From: Sporosarcina ureae
Lineage (GTDB): Bacteria > Bacillota > Bacilli > Bacillales_A > Planococcaceae
NCBI RefSeq assembly: GCF_002109325.1
Contig: NZ_CP015348.1
Coordinates: 2,543,501 to 2,607,500 of the forward strand
Reading direction: 5' to 3'
DNA length: 64,000 nucleotides
The notes beneath the pieces are model-generated. The model was not told the DNA's origin and ran no database searches. It saw nothing but the letters and a program-made list of their open reading frames with translations. The stretch's first letter is position 1; every line of letters begins with the position of its first letter. Below are positions 45,512 through 53,358 of the stretch, one piece after another. The position numbers and the translations under genes were made by a program.

Positions 45512-45577
45512 ATGACAAGCATTACAATGGATCAATGGCTCAGTCACTGCGTCCGCCCATTAAGTAGGTGGAGGTGA
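45512..45577 (+). pseudogene. Vestigial 21-residue reading frame
   Basis: ATG 45512 has a good ribosome site (AAAGGGGGAA) seven bases upstream, but the frame (MTSITMDQWLSHC start) ends at a TGA inside the next gene's ribosome site. A good start for so short a frame suggests either a leader peptide coupled to the TPR gene or the stump of a larger gene lost by deletion. Confidence 0.4.
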
Positions 45578-45581
45578 TTCG

Positions 45582-46799
45582 ATGAGTTCATTCACTAACA
45601 TTCCTATGTTGATTCAGCAAATGCAACAAGAGATACGCCAGAAGCGTTACACGATGGCGCTTGATACGATCCGAGAACTTGAAAAACTTAGTGTGAACCG
45701 AAAGCAGATACTGTGGCATAAAGCTTTGCTTGAGAGTAAAGTCGGCAATCTGCATGTAGCATTAGCGTACTTGAAGGAACTCGATAGCGAGGAGCCTCAT
45801 GTCGCCAAGCTGGAAGAAGTGATTCTTAGTAATTGGGACACCTATACAAAGGTGATCGCTGAGTATAACTACGCTGTATCTGAAATTGAATTGGGCTATA
45901 CCGAAAATGTCCTACATATAGTAGATAACGCCATGGAAATGGCAGGGAAAATGCCGATTCCGATTGAATTATATCGTATGAAAACCATTCTGGTGGCACG
46001 TTATGAAGCGGGCACGTTATCACGCTATACGGTTGGATTGCCTTTGCATGTTCTTGACGATCCGACTATCAAACGTGTCGTGGCGGCAGAACCTCCACGT
46101 CCGGATATTGCGCGTCCAGTGCCAAAACCGAAGCCGAAACGCAAGCTAAAAAAGGGAGCAGCGGCTTTATTCGCGGGCATTGCAACGGTTTTATTAGTCT
46201 TCGTAATATGGTTAATTGCCAACTTACTGGCACAGCCCGATACAGCTAGTGAGTTGCCGACTACTGTGCCGGTTGAAAAACCAGCCATAACAGAGACTGA
46301 ACCGGTGAAAGAAGAGCCAGTAGAAGTGCCAGATACAGAACCTGAAGAGGAAGTTGAGCCTGAATTCGTATCGAATGAAGAGGCGAGAATGTATTATAAC
46401 GAAGGTTATAAGCAGTATCTGAATGAAGACTTCCCTGCGGCAGTGGCCTATTTAGAGTATGCTGTGCGCACTGAAGAAAGTGATTACTTTACAGACGATG
46501 CGTCGTATTTCTTAGCATCAAGTTATTTACGCGAGCAGAAGTATGAAGAAGTCGTCAATACTGCGAAAGCTTTCTATAAAGAAGAAAGTGAGCATTATAA
46601 AGAGTCCCCTTATCGAGAAGGGATGCGCTTGCAAGAGAGTCGCGCATTATGGAAGCTAAATAAGAATGCCGAGGCAACAGCGATTCTGGATGAATTAATT
46701 AGCAAACCGAATGTCGATTGGGTTACGTATGAAGCGAAAGCTATGAAGAAGTTAATAGAAGAAGGCGAGAGTAGTGAAGACGTGGAGCAAGCGAGCTAA
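45582..46799 (+). CDS. TPR membrane protein with cytoplasmic and extracellular repeat domains
   Basis: A 405-residue protein. Residues 1-155 are helical, TPR-like and cytoplasmic (RQKRYTMALDTIRELEKL; SKVGNLHVALAYLKEL). A Pro/Lys-rich stretch (PRPDIARPVPKPKPKRKLKK) leads into one membrane segment (AALFAGIATVLLVFVIWLIANLL, near 195-217). An acidic, Pro-rich linker (225-265) is followed by extracellular TPRs (YYNEGYKQYLNEDFPAAVAYLEYAV onward). GGAGGTGA precedes ATG 45582. Cotranscribed with the GrpE-like gene. Such proteins usually organise other proteins at the envelope. Confidence 0.75.
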   Translation: MSSFTNIPMLIQQMQQEIRQKRYTMALDTIRELEKLSVNRKQILWHKALLESKVGNLHVALAYLKELDSEEPHVAKLEEVILSNWDTYTKVIAEYNYAVSEIELGYTENVLHIVDNAMEMAGKMPIPIELYRMKTILVARYEAGTLSRYTVGLPLHVLDDPTIKRVVAAEPPRPDIARPVPKPKPKRKLKKGAAALFAGIATVLLVFVIWLIANLLAQPDTASELPTTVPVEKPAITETEPVKEEPVEVPDTEPEEEVEPEFVSNEEARMYYNEGYKQYLNEDFPAAVAYLEYAVRTEESDYFTDDASYFLASSYLREQKYEEVVNTAKAFYKEESEHYKESPYREGMRLQESRALWKLNKNAEATAILDELISKPNVDWVTYEAKAMKKLIEEGESSEDVEQAS

Positions 46800-46827
46800 C
46801 TCGGCTTGTGTCCGCGCTTAACTACAG

Positions 46828-46881
46828 AAAACAGGAGCAATCAAGGAAGTCATTAGACTCTTTCGATTGCTCCTGTTTTTA
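46828..46881. terminator. Bidirectional terminator
   Basis: Arms AACAGGAGCAATCAA and CGATTGCTCCTGTT with T-runs, between the TPR gene and the convergent zinc-ribbon gene. Confidence 0.85.
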
Positions 46882-47958
46882 TTCATGCGACTTAATCAGT
46901 TCCACATTGTGTTTCTCCCACTTCGCCATCTTTCCGTTAAATGATGGATCGGGTGTATACCAAGATTGCGAACCAAAGTAGTCTTGCAATTCCTTTGATT
47001 CAAAGACATAGCCGTGTCGCGCATATATTTCATTGCGCGCCAAACGTAAATCGTCTTTAGATAATCCTTTTAAATCGGATTTATCGAGGTACACGTCTCC
47101 GCTGTATGAAATGATGAAATGATCCTTTGGAACGTCAGCTGGAACTTCTTTAATAATCTCTTTGACAATGACCGTCTCGACAGGTTCTTCTTTTACAATG
47201 TCGTTTTGAACAACGGGCAGATCATTATCCTTTTCTACATCTGTGTTGGCCGCGGTAGCCAATTCTTTAATGGAATCAAAATCTAGATGAACAGTTTGTT
47301 TCGCCCCAAAGACGTTCGCCTGGATTTCTTCACGTACCGTATCGTCATCCAGAGTCGTCGTCATTTTAATTGGATAGATTCCCGCCATGAAAGGGCCGAA
47401 TTCAGCCTGTTCTTTCCGCTTTTTGATATAGCCGATTTCCGCATCATGGATGGACAGTACCGTTTCATCGCCGATAGATTGTACTTTGACGATATAGCCT
47501 ACTGGATTGATTGTGTAGCGCGGGAAAAGACCCAATCGTTTACCAGCTGCACGAATGGAAAACATGCCGTCTTCGGATTTTTCGTGTAAGTGGTTTTCCA
47601 CTACTTGTACGATCGAAGGGTTTTTCTCAACCAACGTTAGCAGCGCTTGCAAACTATCTGCGTTAATCGCAATCCGACTGTCTTTCGGTACAATCAATTC
47701 TTGCAATGTGTCGCGATCCTGCTCGATCAATGCCGTAATGAATTTCTCTGTTGTAGCATTTCGCCCATATTTACTTTCAATAGTGTAGTAGCCAATGATC
47801 GCTACAAGCACGACAACAATTAATACAATTGGGTAGTGTGGTGTTTTCCATATAGAACGTTTTTTATTCAAACGACGTGACGCAAGAGATGCTTTACAGT
47901 TTGTACAAAACTCTTGCTGCTTATCATTCATTTCATTACAAATTGGACATTTTTTCAT
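46879..47958 (-). CDS. Zinc-ribbon membrane protein with TcaA-like and YARHG domains
   Basis: A 359-residue protein. A zinc ribbon opens it (CPICNEMNDKQQEFCTNC, residues 4-21), then one membrane helix (YPIVLIVVVLVAIIGYYTI, near 43-61). Outside the membrane are TcaA-like domains (65-230; FITALIEQDRDTLQELIVPKD) and a C-terminal YARHG domain (SKDDLRLARNEIYARHGYVF, FGSQSWYTP). TcaA-type proteins affect glycopeptide tolerance in staphylococci. The YARHG domain is also found in the NERD protein at 18564, so two differently built membrane proteins in this window carry it. Confidence 0.85.
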   Translation of the reverse strand: MKKCPICNEMNDKQQEFCTNCKASLASRRLNKKRSIWKTPHYPIVLIVVVLVAIIGYYTIESKYGRNATTEKFITALIEQDRDTLQELIVPKDSRIAINADSLQALLTLVEKNPSIVQVVENHLHEKSEDGMFSIRAAGKRLGLFPRYTINPVGYIVKVQSIGDETVLSIHDAEIGYIKKRKEQAEFGPFMAGIYPIKMTTTLDDDTVREEIQANVFGAKQTVHLDFDSIKELATAANTDVEKDNDLPVVQNDIVKEEPVETVIVKEIIKEVPADVPKDHFIISYSGDVYLDKSDLKGLSKDDLRLARNEIYARHGYVFESKELQDYFGSQSWYTPDPSFNGKMAKWEKHNVELIKSHE

Positions 47959-48246
47959 TTGAATTCTCCTACTTCATGCTATGGCTCTCTCTTTTGGAAA
48001 CTAGAGTAGATACCAATGTAGTCAAAATTATACTATGATTGGCCGGATTATTCTAGATGTAAGGAAAGTTGTTATATAAGGATAATGAGTAAATGGTATG
48101 TTTGTGAAATTGAAATTTAAAATTATGTTTTTTACGTAGTACTATATTCAGTGTTTGCTGTATATAATTAGAAACGTACAAGCTATAATAGTATAAAAGA
48201 ATCCTGTGTTTCCAAGGTAGGGGCTAAGGAAGAGAAGAGGATGCAT

Positions 48247-49761
48247 ATGAGAGAGAAGCGGCATATCGTGTTGGTTTTTTGCATCGTATGGATGATGGTA
48301 CTAGGATTTCAAGGAGTGGTCAATGCGGATGTAGTACCCAATGAACTATTGGTTGAGTATGAAGGAAATCGCCAATCGTTTTCTATTGATGAAGGGCTAC
48401 CAGGTGTTGAAAGCCGTGAAACTATATCAGATGAAGTGGAATTATGGAGTTTTACAGATTCGGCAGAGATGCTGTTAATGAAAGAACAACTACTTGAGGA
48501 TCCAAACGTGTTACATGTTGAACCAAATTACGAGCGCTATTCGCATATCGTCCTCAATGATCCTATTTTCGTGAAGCAGTGGTGGATTCCGCAACTGAAG
48601 CCGCAGTTAATTTGGTCAAGAGTGACAGAACAAAAGAAGAATGCGGTTGTGGCAGTTATCGATTCAGGTATTGATATCCAGCATGAAGATCTACAAGGAA
48701 GAATTCAGCCAGGTGGCTATAACTTTTACGCTAACAACGCAAACGTTCAGGACGTCAATGGACACGGAACGGCAGTAGCGGGCGTCATTGCTGCGAGGGC
48801 AGGGAATCACATAGGTGTGGCAGGTCTAGCGGGAACATACGACACGAAAGTCTTGCCATTGAAAATTTCGCACTTGAATGGAACTAGCAAAGTATCGGAT
48901 AGTATCAAAGCGATTGATTATGCGATTATGAAACAAGTCGATGTGATCAACATGAGTTATGGTAGTAGCCAGCCGTCCCAACTAGAAGAAAAAGAGATAC
49001 AACGAGCGATCGAGTCGGGAATCACCGTCGTGGCATCTGCAGGAAACGATGCTGAAAAAGGGAATTCCGTCATGTTTCCTGCATCCTATCCTTCCGTAAT
49101 TTCAGTAGGGGCAACCGATAGCAAAAATCAACGCGCTTCGTTTTCAAATTTTAATTCTCAAGTCAGCTTGGTTGCACCAGGCGCGGTGATTTCTACCACG
49201 TACATTAATAACACATATAAATCAGTGAGTGGAACTTCTTTCTCGGGACCTATGGTGGCAAGTGCGGCAGCTTTGGTGAAGTCCTTGCAACCGGAAGCCA
49301 AGTCAACTGAAATTAGAGAGTTACTTGAAATGACTGCGACAGACTTAGGGCAACTCGGTAAAGACGATCATTTCGGTGCAGGACTACTAAATTTAGAACG
49401 ACTTAGCTATGCGTTGCCAACTGCCGCCAATCCAAATCAGCCAAAGGATTTTGTTGGTGATTTCCCGGACTTAGTCGTGAAAAAGAACAAAGTATTCAAA
49501 ATCAAATTTACTAATAAACTAGTACTCGGCAAAGACTACAGCGAGCATATTTATATTACACATCTACCAAATAGCACAAAACGCATAGAAGGATTTACCG
49601 CGAAATTGAATCCACTAGATCCTCAGCAATTACTCGTCACACCTCTTAATGAATGGCAACTAGGTGTTCATTACTTACGTGTGAATCAAGGATTGCAGAA
49701 TACAAAAGGTGTGACACTGAAGAAATCAGTTGTTGTGAAGTTTACGGTCGTGCCGGATTAA
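48247..49761 (+). CDS. Secreted subtilase (S8), shorter paralog
   Basis: A 504-residue secreted protease. ATG 48247 is six bases after AGAGG; ATG 48241 abuts it. Signal peptide 1-28, propeptide, then Asp in VAVIDSGID (near 139), His in GHGTAVAGVIA (near 173) and Ser in GTSFSGPMVASAAA (near 329). The same N-terminal propeptide motif (ISDEVELWSF) and C-terminal Ig-like domain (FKIKFTNKLVLGKDYSEHI) occur in the protease at 42192; PPC and Big_2 domains are absent, so this form may be ancestral. Confidence 0.92.
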   Translation: MREKRHIVLVFCIVWMMVLGFQGVVNADVVPNELLVEYEGNRQSFSIDEGLPGVESRETISDEVELWSFTDSAEMLLMKEQLLEDPNVLHVEPNYERYSHIVLNDPIFVKQWWIPQLKPQLIWSRVTEQKKNAVVAVIDSGIDIQHEDLQGRIQPGGYNFYANNANVQDVNGHGTAVAGVIAARAGNHIGVAGLAGTYDTKVLPLKISHLNGTSKVSDSIKAIDYAIMKQVDVINMSYGSSQPSQLEEKEIQRAIESGITVVASAGNDAEKGNSVMFPASYPSVISVGATDSKNQRASFSNFNSQVSLVAPGAVISTTYINNTYKSVSGTSFSGPMVASAAALVKSLQPEAKSTEIRELLEMTATDLGQLGKDDHFGAGLLNLERLSYALPTAANPNQPKDFVGDFPDLVVKKNKVFKIKFTNKLVLGKDYSEHIYITHLPNSTKRIEGFTAKLNPLDPQQLLVTPLNEWQLGVHYLRVNQGLQNTKGVTLKKSVVVKFTVVPD

Positions 49762-49773
49762 TCCTATAGAACC

Positions 49774-49821
49774 AAAAAAGGCTATTGCAATAAGTCATGT
49801 AGACTTACGCAATAGCTTTTT
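49774..49821. terminator. Bidirectional terminator
   Basis: Arms AAAAAAGGCTATTGC and GCAATAGCTTTTT between the protease and the convergent transporter operon. Confidence 0.8.
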
Positions 49822-49824
49822 ATA

Positions 49825-50865
49825 TTACTTTGTTACGTTAGAAAATATTTCTTTAGAACTGATATCTATGATCATATCTTCCACTTGTGGTTTCGTCTTG
49901 ATCAATTCCATCTCATGAAGCCAATCACGTACTTCTTCCCATGACTTTTCATCAAGCTGGCCAAAGGGTTCTCCACCTGTTTCCATCTTCGGCAATAAAA
50001 TACTCAAGCTTTCCATCTCAATGGCTTTATCGAGTGGGAAGTTCGCTTGATCTTGGTTGCTAAGCAATAATTCCAGTGCTTCTTCAGGCTGTTCCACCAT
50101 GAATTCATACCCTTTTTGTGCGGCTCTCCAAAAGGCCAAGATGGCGTCATGTTCCTTCTCCCACGTATCGTTACCCGTTAACAAAACAATTTCACTGTAG
50201 TTAGGAACGCCGTATTCTACGGGATTAAAATAGCGTGTTTTGAACCCTTTAGCATTCATAACAGGTACTTCATGATTAATGAATGTTCCCGTCACAGCGT
50301 CAACCCGTTCAGAAACTAATGAAGATTCTAGTTCGAATCCAACATCAATCATTTTCACTTTATCGTAATCGCCACCATCATTTGTGATCATGGTTTTGAT
50401 CAAGGCTTCGTTGAGTGGAATGCCAGGATAACCAATCGTCAGATCTTCTAGATCTTTCGGCGATTGAATGGGACTGTCCTCCAGCATGACCGTGTAGTTC
50501 AGTGGTTCACGTACGACAGATGCGACCGCTTTGATAGGGATATCTTCATTCGCTTGAGCCAAAATGACATCGGGTTGGTAGTACAATCCAAGTGTCACTT
50601 TTCCTGCAGCAGTCAAATTCATTGGATCAGTTGGATTGGCAGGGAATTGAATATCAACTTCGACATCCTCATCATTGAAATAACCTTTTTCCTGTGCCAC
50701 ATAAATATAGCTATGTACTGCGTTTGGGTACCAGTCGAGCATAATACTAACTTTTTTCTTATCATCGTTCTGTGACTCTTCCGTATCTACTGCGGTTGCA
50801 TCATTATTGCAGCCAGCGACTAGCAAAAGAAGAAAGGTCATCCCAAGTAGCAAACGTTTTTTCAT
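49825..50865 (-). CDS. thiY: Thiamine-precursor ABC transporter binding lipoprotein
   Basis: A 346-residue lipoprotein (lipobox LLLVAGC, Cys near 19) of the NMT1/THI5-like family. LDWYPNAVHSYIYVAQEKGYF and NLTAAGKVTLGLYYQPDVI match receptors for hydroxymethyl- or formylamino-pyrimidine, precursors of thiamine. The start ATG overlaps the permease stop (ATGA). The TPP riboswitch upstream of the operon supports the role. Order here is ATPase, permease, receptor. The ligand (formylaminopyrimidine or HMP) is inferred from the family. Confidence 0.88.
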   Translation of the reverse strand: MKKRLLLGMTFLLLLVAGCNNDATAVDTEESQNDDKKKVSIMLDWYPNAVHSYIYVAQEKGYFNDEDVEVDIQFPANPTDPMNLTAAGKVTLGLYYQPDVILAQANEDIPIKAVASVVREPLNYTVMLEDSPIQSPKDLEDLTIGYPGIPLNEALIKTMITNDGGDYDKVKMIDVGFELESSLVSERVDAVTGTFINHEVPVMNAKGFKTRYFNPVEYGVPNYSEIVLLTGNDTWEKEHDAILAFWRAAQKGYEFMVEQPEEALELLLSNQDQANFPLDKAIEMESLSILLPKMETGGEPFGQLDEKSWEEVRDWLHEMELIKTKPQVEDMIIDISSKEIFSNVTK

Positions 50866-51614
50866 TCGTGGTTCCTCCATTGTAAAAAGTATTTTTCCAA
50901 TAAAACGACAAGTAAAAAGAAAATAATGCCTACAGCAGATAGTAAAACAATCGGTGCAAATACAGCCGCACTATCGAATTGAGTCATCATTCTTCTGCTG
51001 AAATATCCAAGACCCGCCTGTGCGCCAAGCCATTCTCCGATTGCAGCACCGATCACGCTGAGTGTGACCGCCACTTTAAGTCCAGAGAAAAAGGAAGGTA
51101 GGGCGGAAGGTAGATCCAGTTTAAAGAAAATATCTTTTGCAGACGCGCCCATCGTGAGCATTAATTCACGTAAGTTTTTATCCGATGAACGCAAGCCGTC
51201 GAACACACTGACAGTGATGGGGAAAAAGGTGATTAGTACAGTGACTGCAACTTTTCCCCAAATGCTGTAGCCGAACCACAGCACGAAAATCGGTGCAAGC
51301 GCAATGACGGGAATCGTCTGTGACGCAATCAAAAGTGGATAAAACGCTTGCTCGATAGGCTTCTTGCTATACATCGCGATCGCAAGTGCTGATCCGATAA
51401 GTATCGAAATAATTAGTCCGATGACTATTGTTGCAGCTGTCGGAGGTAAATGGTGGATAAACAGCTCCGATTTTAGTTCCCATAACTTGACTAGAATCGC
51501 AGATGGAGACGGGAATAAGAAGCTTTTATCATAAAGACGCGCTCCGGTTTCCCATATGCCAAGTAAGATCGCGACGAAAAGTATGGAGCTACTATAAGAA
51601 GTAATCTTTTTCAT
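50862..51614 (-). CDS. thiX: Thiamine-precursor ABC transporter permease
   Basis: A 250-residue permease with six helices. The inner loop has the ABC-contact motif GASAKDIFFKLDLPSALPSFFSGLK (EAA type, near 165-190). First helix ILFVAILLGIWETGARL, as in SsuC/ThiX permeases. It overlaps its neighbours on both sides by 4 bases, a tight operon. Confidence 0.9.
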   Translation of the reverse strand: MKKITSYSSSILFVAILLGIWETGARLYDKSFLFPSPSAILVKLWELKSELFIHHLPPTAATIVIGLIISILIGSALAIAMYSKKPIEQAFYPLLIASQTIPVIALAPIFVLWFGYSIWGKVAVTVLITFFPITVSVFDGLRSSDKNLRELMLTMGASAKDIFFKLDLPSALPSFFSGLKVAVTLSVIGAAIGEWLGAQAGLGYFSRRMMTQFDSAAVFAPIVLLSAVGIIFFLLVVLLEKYFLQWRNHE

Positions 51615-52381
51615 AGTGGTGCCTCCGAACGTAGCTCCATGATGAGTTGTTGCTTTAATTCAACCAGTTCTGGGCGTGCCAAGTCTCTCATCGTACGTGG
51701 TCGATCAAGAGGAACGGCTACTTCGCGAATTGTCCGCACAGGTTTTTCAGCAAGTACAAAGATACGATCAGATAGAAATAATGCTTCGTCGATATCATGG
51801 GTGATGAAGACAATGGTTTTATCGAGCCTCTTCCACTGATCAATTAGCCACTCTTGCATCGTCAAGCGGGTAATGGCGTCGAGCGCACTAAAAGGCTCGT
51901 CCAGCAATAAAATATCAGAGCCGGTTAGAATCGTTCGTAAAAAAGAAACACGTTGACGCATACCACCTGATAAGTTGCCAGGGTAAGAGTTTTCTTCACC
52001 AGCTAGCCCAAAATCTGCAAGTAGCTGGATCATCTCATCGGAAGTCGCTTTGGCACCTCGGAGTTCCACTGGCAATCGAACATTTTCTAGAATGGTTCGC
52101 CAAGGCATGAGTAAATCTTGCTGCGGCATGTAACCGACTTTTCCTAAACGCCTCGTTGCGACTTCACCGTTCAATGAAATTTCTCCACTGTCAGGATTCT
52201 CAAGGCCAGTAACTAATCGGAACAACGTACTCTTCCCGTAACCACTTGGTCCAATGATGCTGACGAATTCGCCTTCATTTACATGCCAATCAACTAGGTC
52301 AAAAATAGCCGTCGGTTTTGAAGCTTTGGTTGCTTGATAATGAAAGGATACATCGGTAAATTCTAAAATTTTATTAGGCAT
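51611..52381 (-). CDS. thiZ: Thiamine-precursor ABC transporter ATPase
   Basis: A 256-residue ATPase. Walker A GPSGYGKST (near 45) has Tyr where Cys or Ser is usual, a permitted position. Q-loop YMPQQD, signature LSGGMRQR, Walker B ILLLDEPFSALD, H-loop FITHD. I chose ATG 52381 because MPNKILEFTDVSF is the usual start of such proteins; the longer frame from 52417 has no ribosome site. First gene after the TPP riboswitch. Confidence 0.9.
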   Translation of the reverse strand: MPNKILEFTDVSFHYQATKASKPTAIFDLVDWHVNEGEFVSIIGPSGYGKSTLFRLVTGLENPDSGEISLNGEVATRRLGKVGYMPQQDLLMPWRTILENVRLPVELRGAKATSDEMIQLLADFGLAGEENSYPGNLSGGMRQRVSFLRTILTGSDILLLDEPFSALDAITRLTMQEWLIDQWKRLDKTIVFITHDIDEALFLSDRIFVLAEKPVRTIREVAVPLDRPRTMRDLARPELVELKQQLIMELRSEAPL

Positions 52382-52417
52382 ATTCTTTTCACATCTCTTT
52401 TCTTCAAAAATCCACAC

Positions 52418-52449
52418 AAAAAAACCACTTCTTTTGTGCGAAGCGGTTG
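52418..52449 (-). terminator. Terminator of the TPP riboswitch
   Basis: On the minus strand arms AACCGCTTC and GAAGTGGTT (one G-T pair) are followed by TTTTT, just before the ATPase gene. Confidence 0.8.
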
Positions 52450-52477
52450 CATAGTTCGGCCAAGACCGGTCATATGT

Positions 52478-52560
52478 CCACTTCCCTCCGCTAGCATTAT
52501 CTAGAGCAGGTTTAAGGGTTAAGGCAAATAGCCTCTCTCAGCAAAAGCACCCCTAGTGTT
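52478..52560 (-). promoter_or_regulatory. TPP riboswitch (THI element)
   Basis: On the minus strand: ACTAGGGGTGC, GCTGAGAGAGGC, AACCCTTAAACCTG, CTAGATAATGCTAGC and GGAGGGAAGTGG, all conserved blocks of the TPP aptamer in order. It should reduce transport of thiamine precursor when TPP is high. Confidence 0.95.
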
Positions 52561-52667
52561 TATCCATGTCTTATCGTTTCATATTCTAGTAAAGTAGTCA
52601 ACTTTAATTCAGTAAATATTTTGAATGCCGATCAAACTATTCTTTTCACTCATTAATAGCAAGCATC

Positions 52668-52728
52668 TTGCATTTCATTGAAAATCTATGTAGTATAATG
52701 ACTATCAGACCGAAATGGTATTACGGTC
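52668..52728 (+). promoter_or_regulatory. Promoter and TetR operator of the tetR-yhgE operon
   Basis: TTGCAT (52668-52673), 17-base spacer, TAGTAT (52691-52696); TATAAT also overlaps at 52693. An inverted repeat GACCG-N11-CGGTC at 52708-52728 lies just after the start site, well placed for autorepression by the TetR protein encoded next. Confidence 0.6.
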
Positions 52729-52749
52729 AATTTCGAAGGATGTGTCAAA

Positions 52750-53319
52750 ATGGATCGTAGGGAAGAAATCATGTTGGCGGCTGGAAAATCGTTTACGATG
52801 TTTGGCTATAAGGCGACGACAATGGACCAAGTAGCGAAAATAGCGAATGTGGGGAAAGGTACTATCTATACGTTTTTCTCGAATAAAGAAGAATTATTTC
52901 ATTCGATCGTCTGGAATATGGTGAACGAAATGAAAGAGGCGTCGGAAAGAACGGCTATAGAAGGGGCATCGTTTCAAGAGAATGCCCATGCGCGTATTAT
53001 GCAGTTATTGAAGTTTCGTGAGACGCATCAGTTATTCATTAAGCTGATTGAAGAGGAAAAAGAGTTACGCACACCAGCTGTCGGGGATGTGTTAACTTCT
53101 ATAGAGAAGGAAATATTGCAGTTTATTGCTAGTAAGATTGAACGCGGTGTTGCCAAAGGTGAATTGAAGCCATGTAATAGTGAACTGATCGCGTATCTAT
53201 TATTCAAATCTTATTTGGCGTTAGTAGTGGATTGGTCGAAAACGCATGATGACCAGCTGACCGAGGAGCAAATCACAGATGTGTTGAACTATACGATTTT
53301 CTCTAGTCTATTGGTGTAA
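52750..53319 (+). CDS. TetR-family regulator of yhgE
   Basis: A 189-residue TetR protein. Helix-turn-helix GKSFTMFGYKATTMDQVAKIANVGKGTIYTFFSNKEEL is at residues 10-47. The C-terminal part resembles YhgD of Bacillus, which adjoins yhgE there as well. AAGGATG precedes the start. It is 39 bases upstream of the YhgE-type gene and probably represses the pair through the operator at 52708. Confidence 0.88.
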   Translation: MDRREEIMLAAGKSFTMFGYKATTMDQVAKIANVGKGTIYTFFSNKEELFHSIVWNMVNEMKEASERTAIEGASFQENAHARIMQLLKFRETHQLFIKLIEEEKELRTPAVGDVLTSIEKEILQFIASKIERGVAKGELKPCNSELIAYLLFKSYLALVVDWSKTHDDQLTEEQITDVLNYTIFSSLLV

Positions 53320-53358
53320 TATGCGAATGTCGGAATACAGAGCGAGGGTTTATACTAC

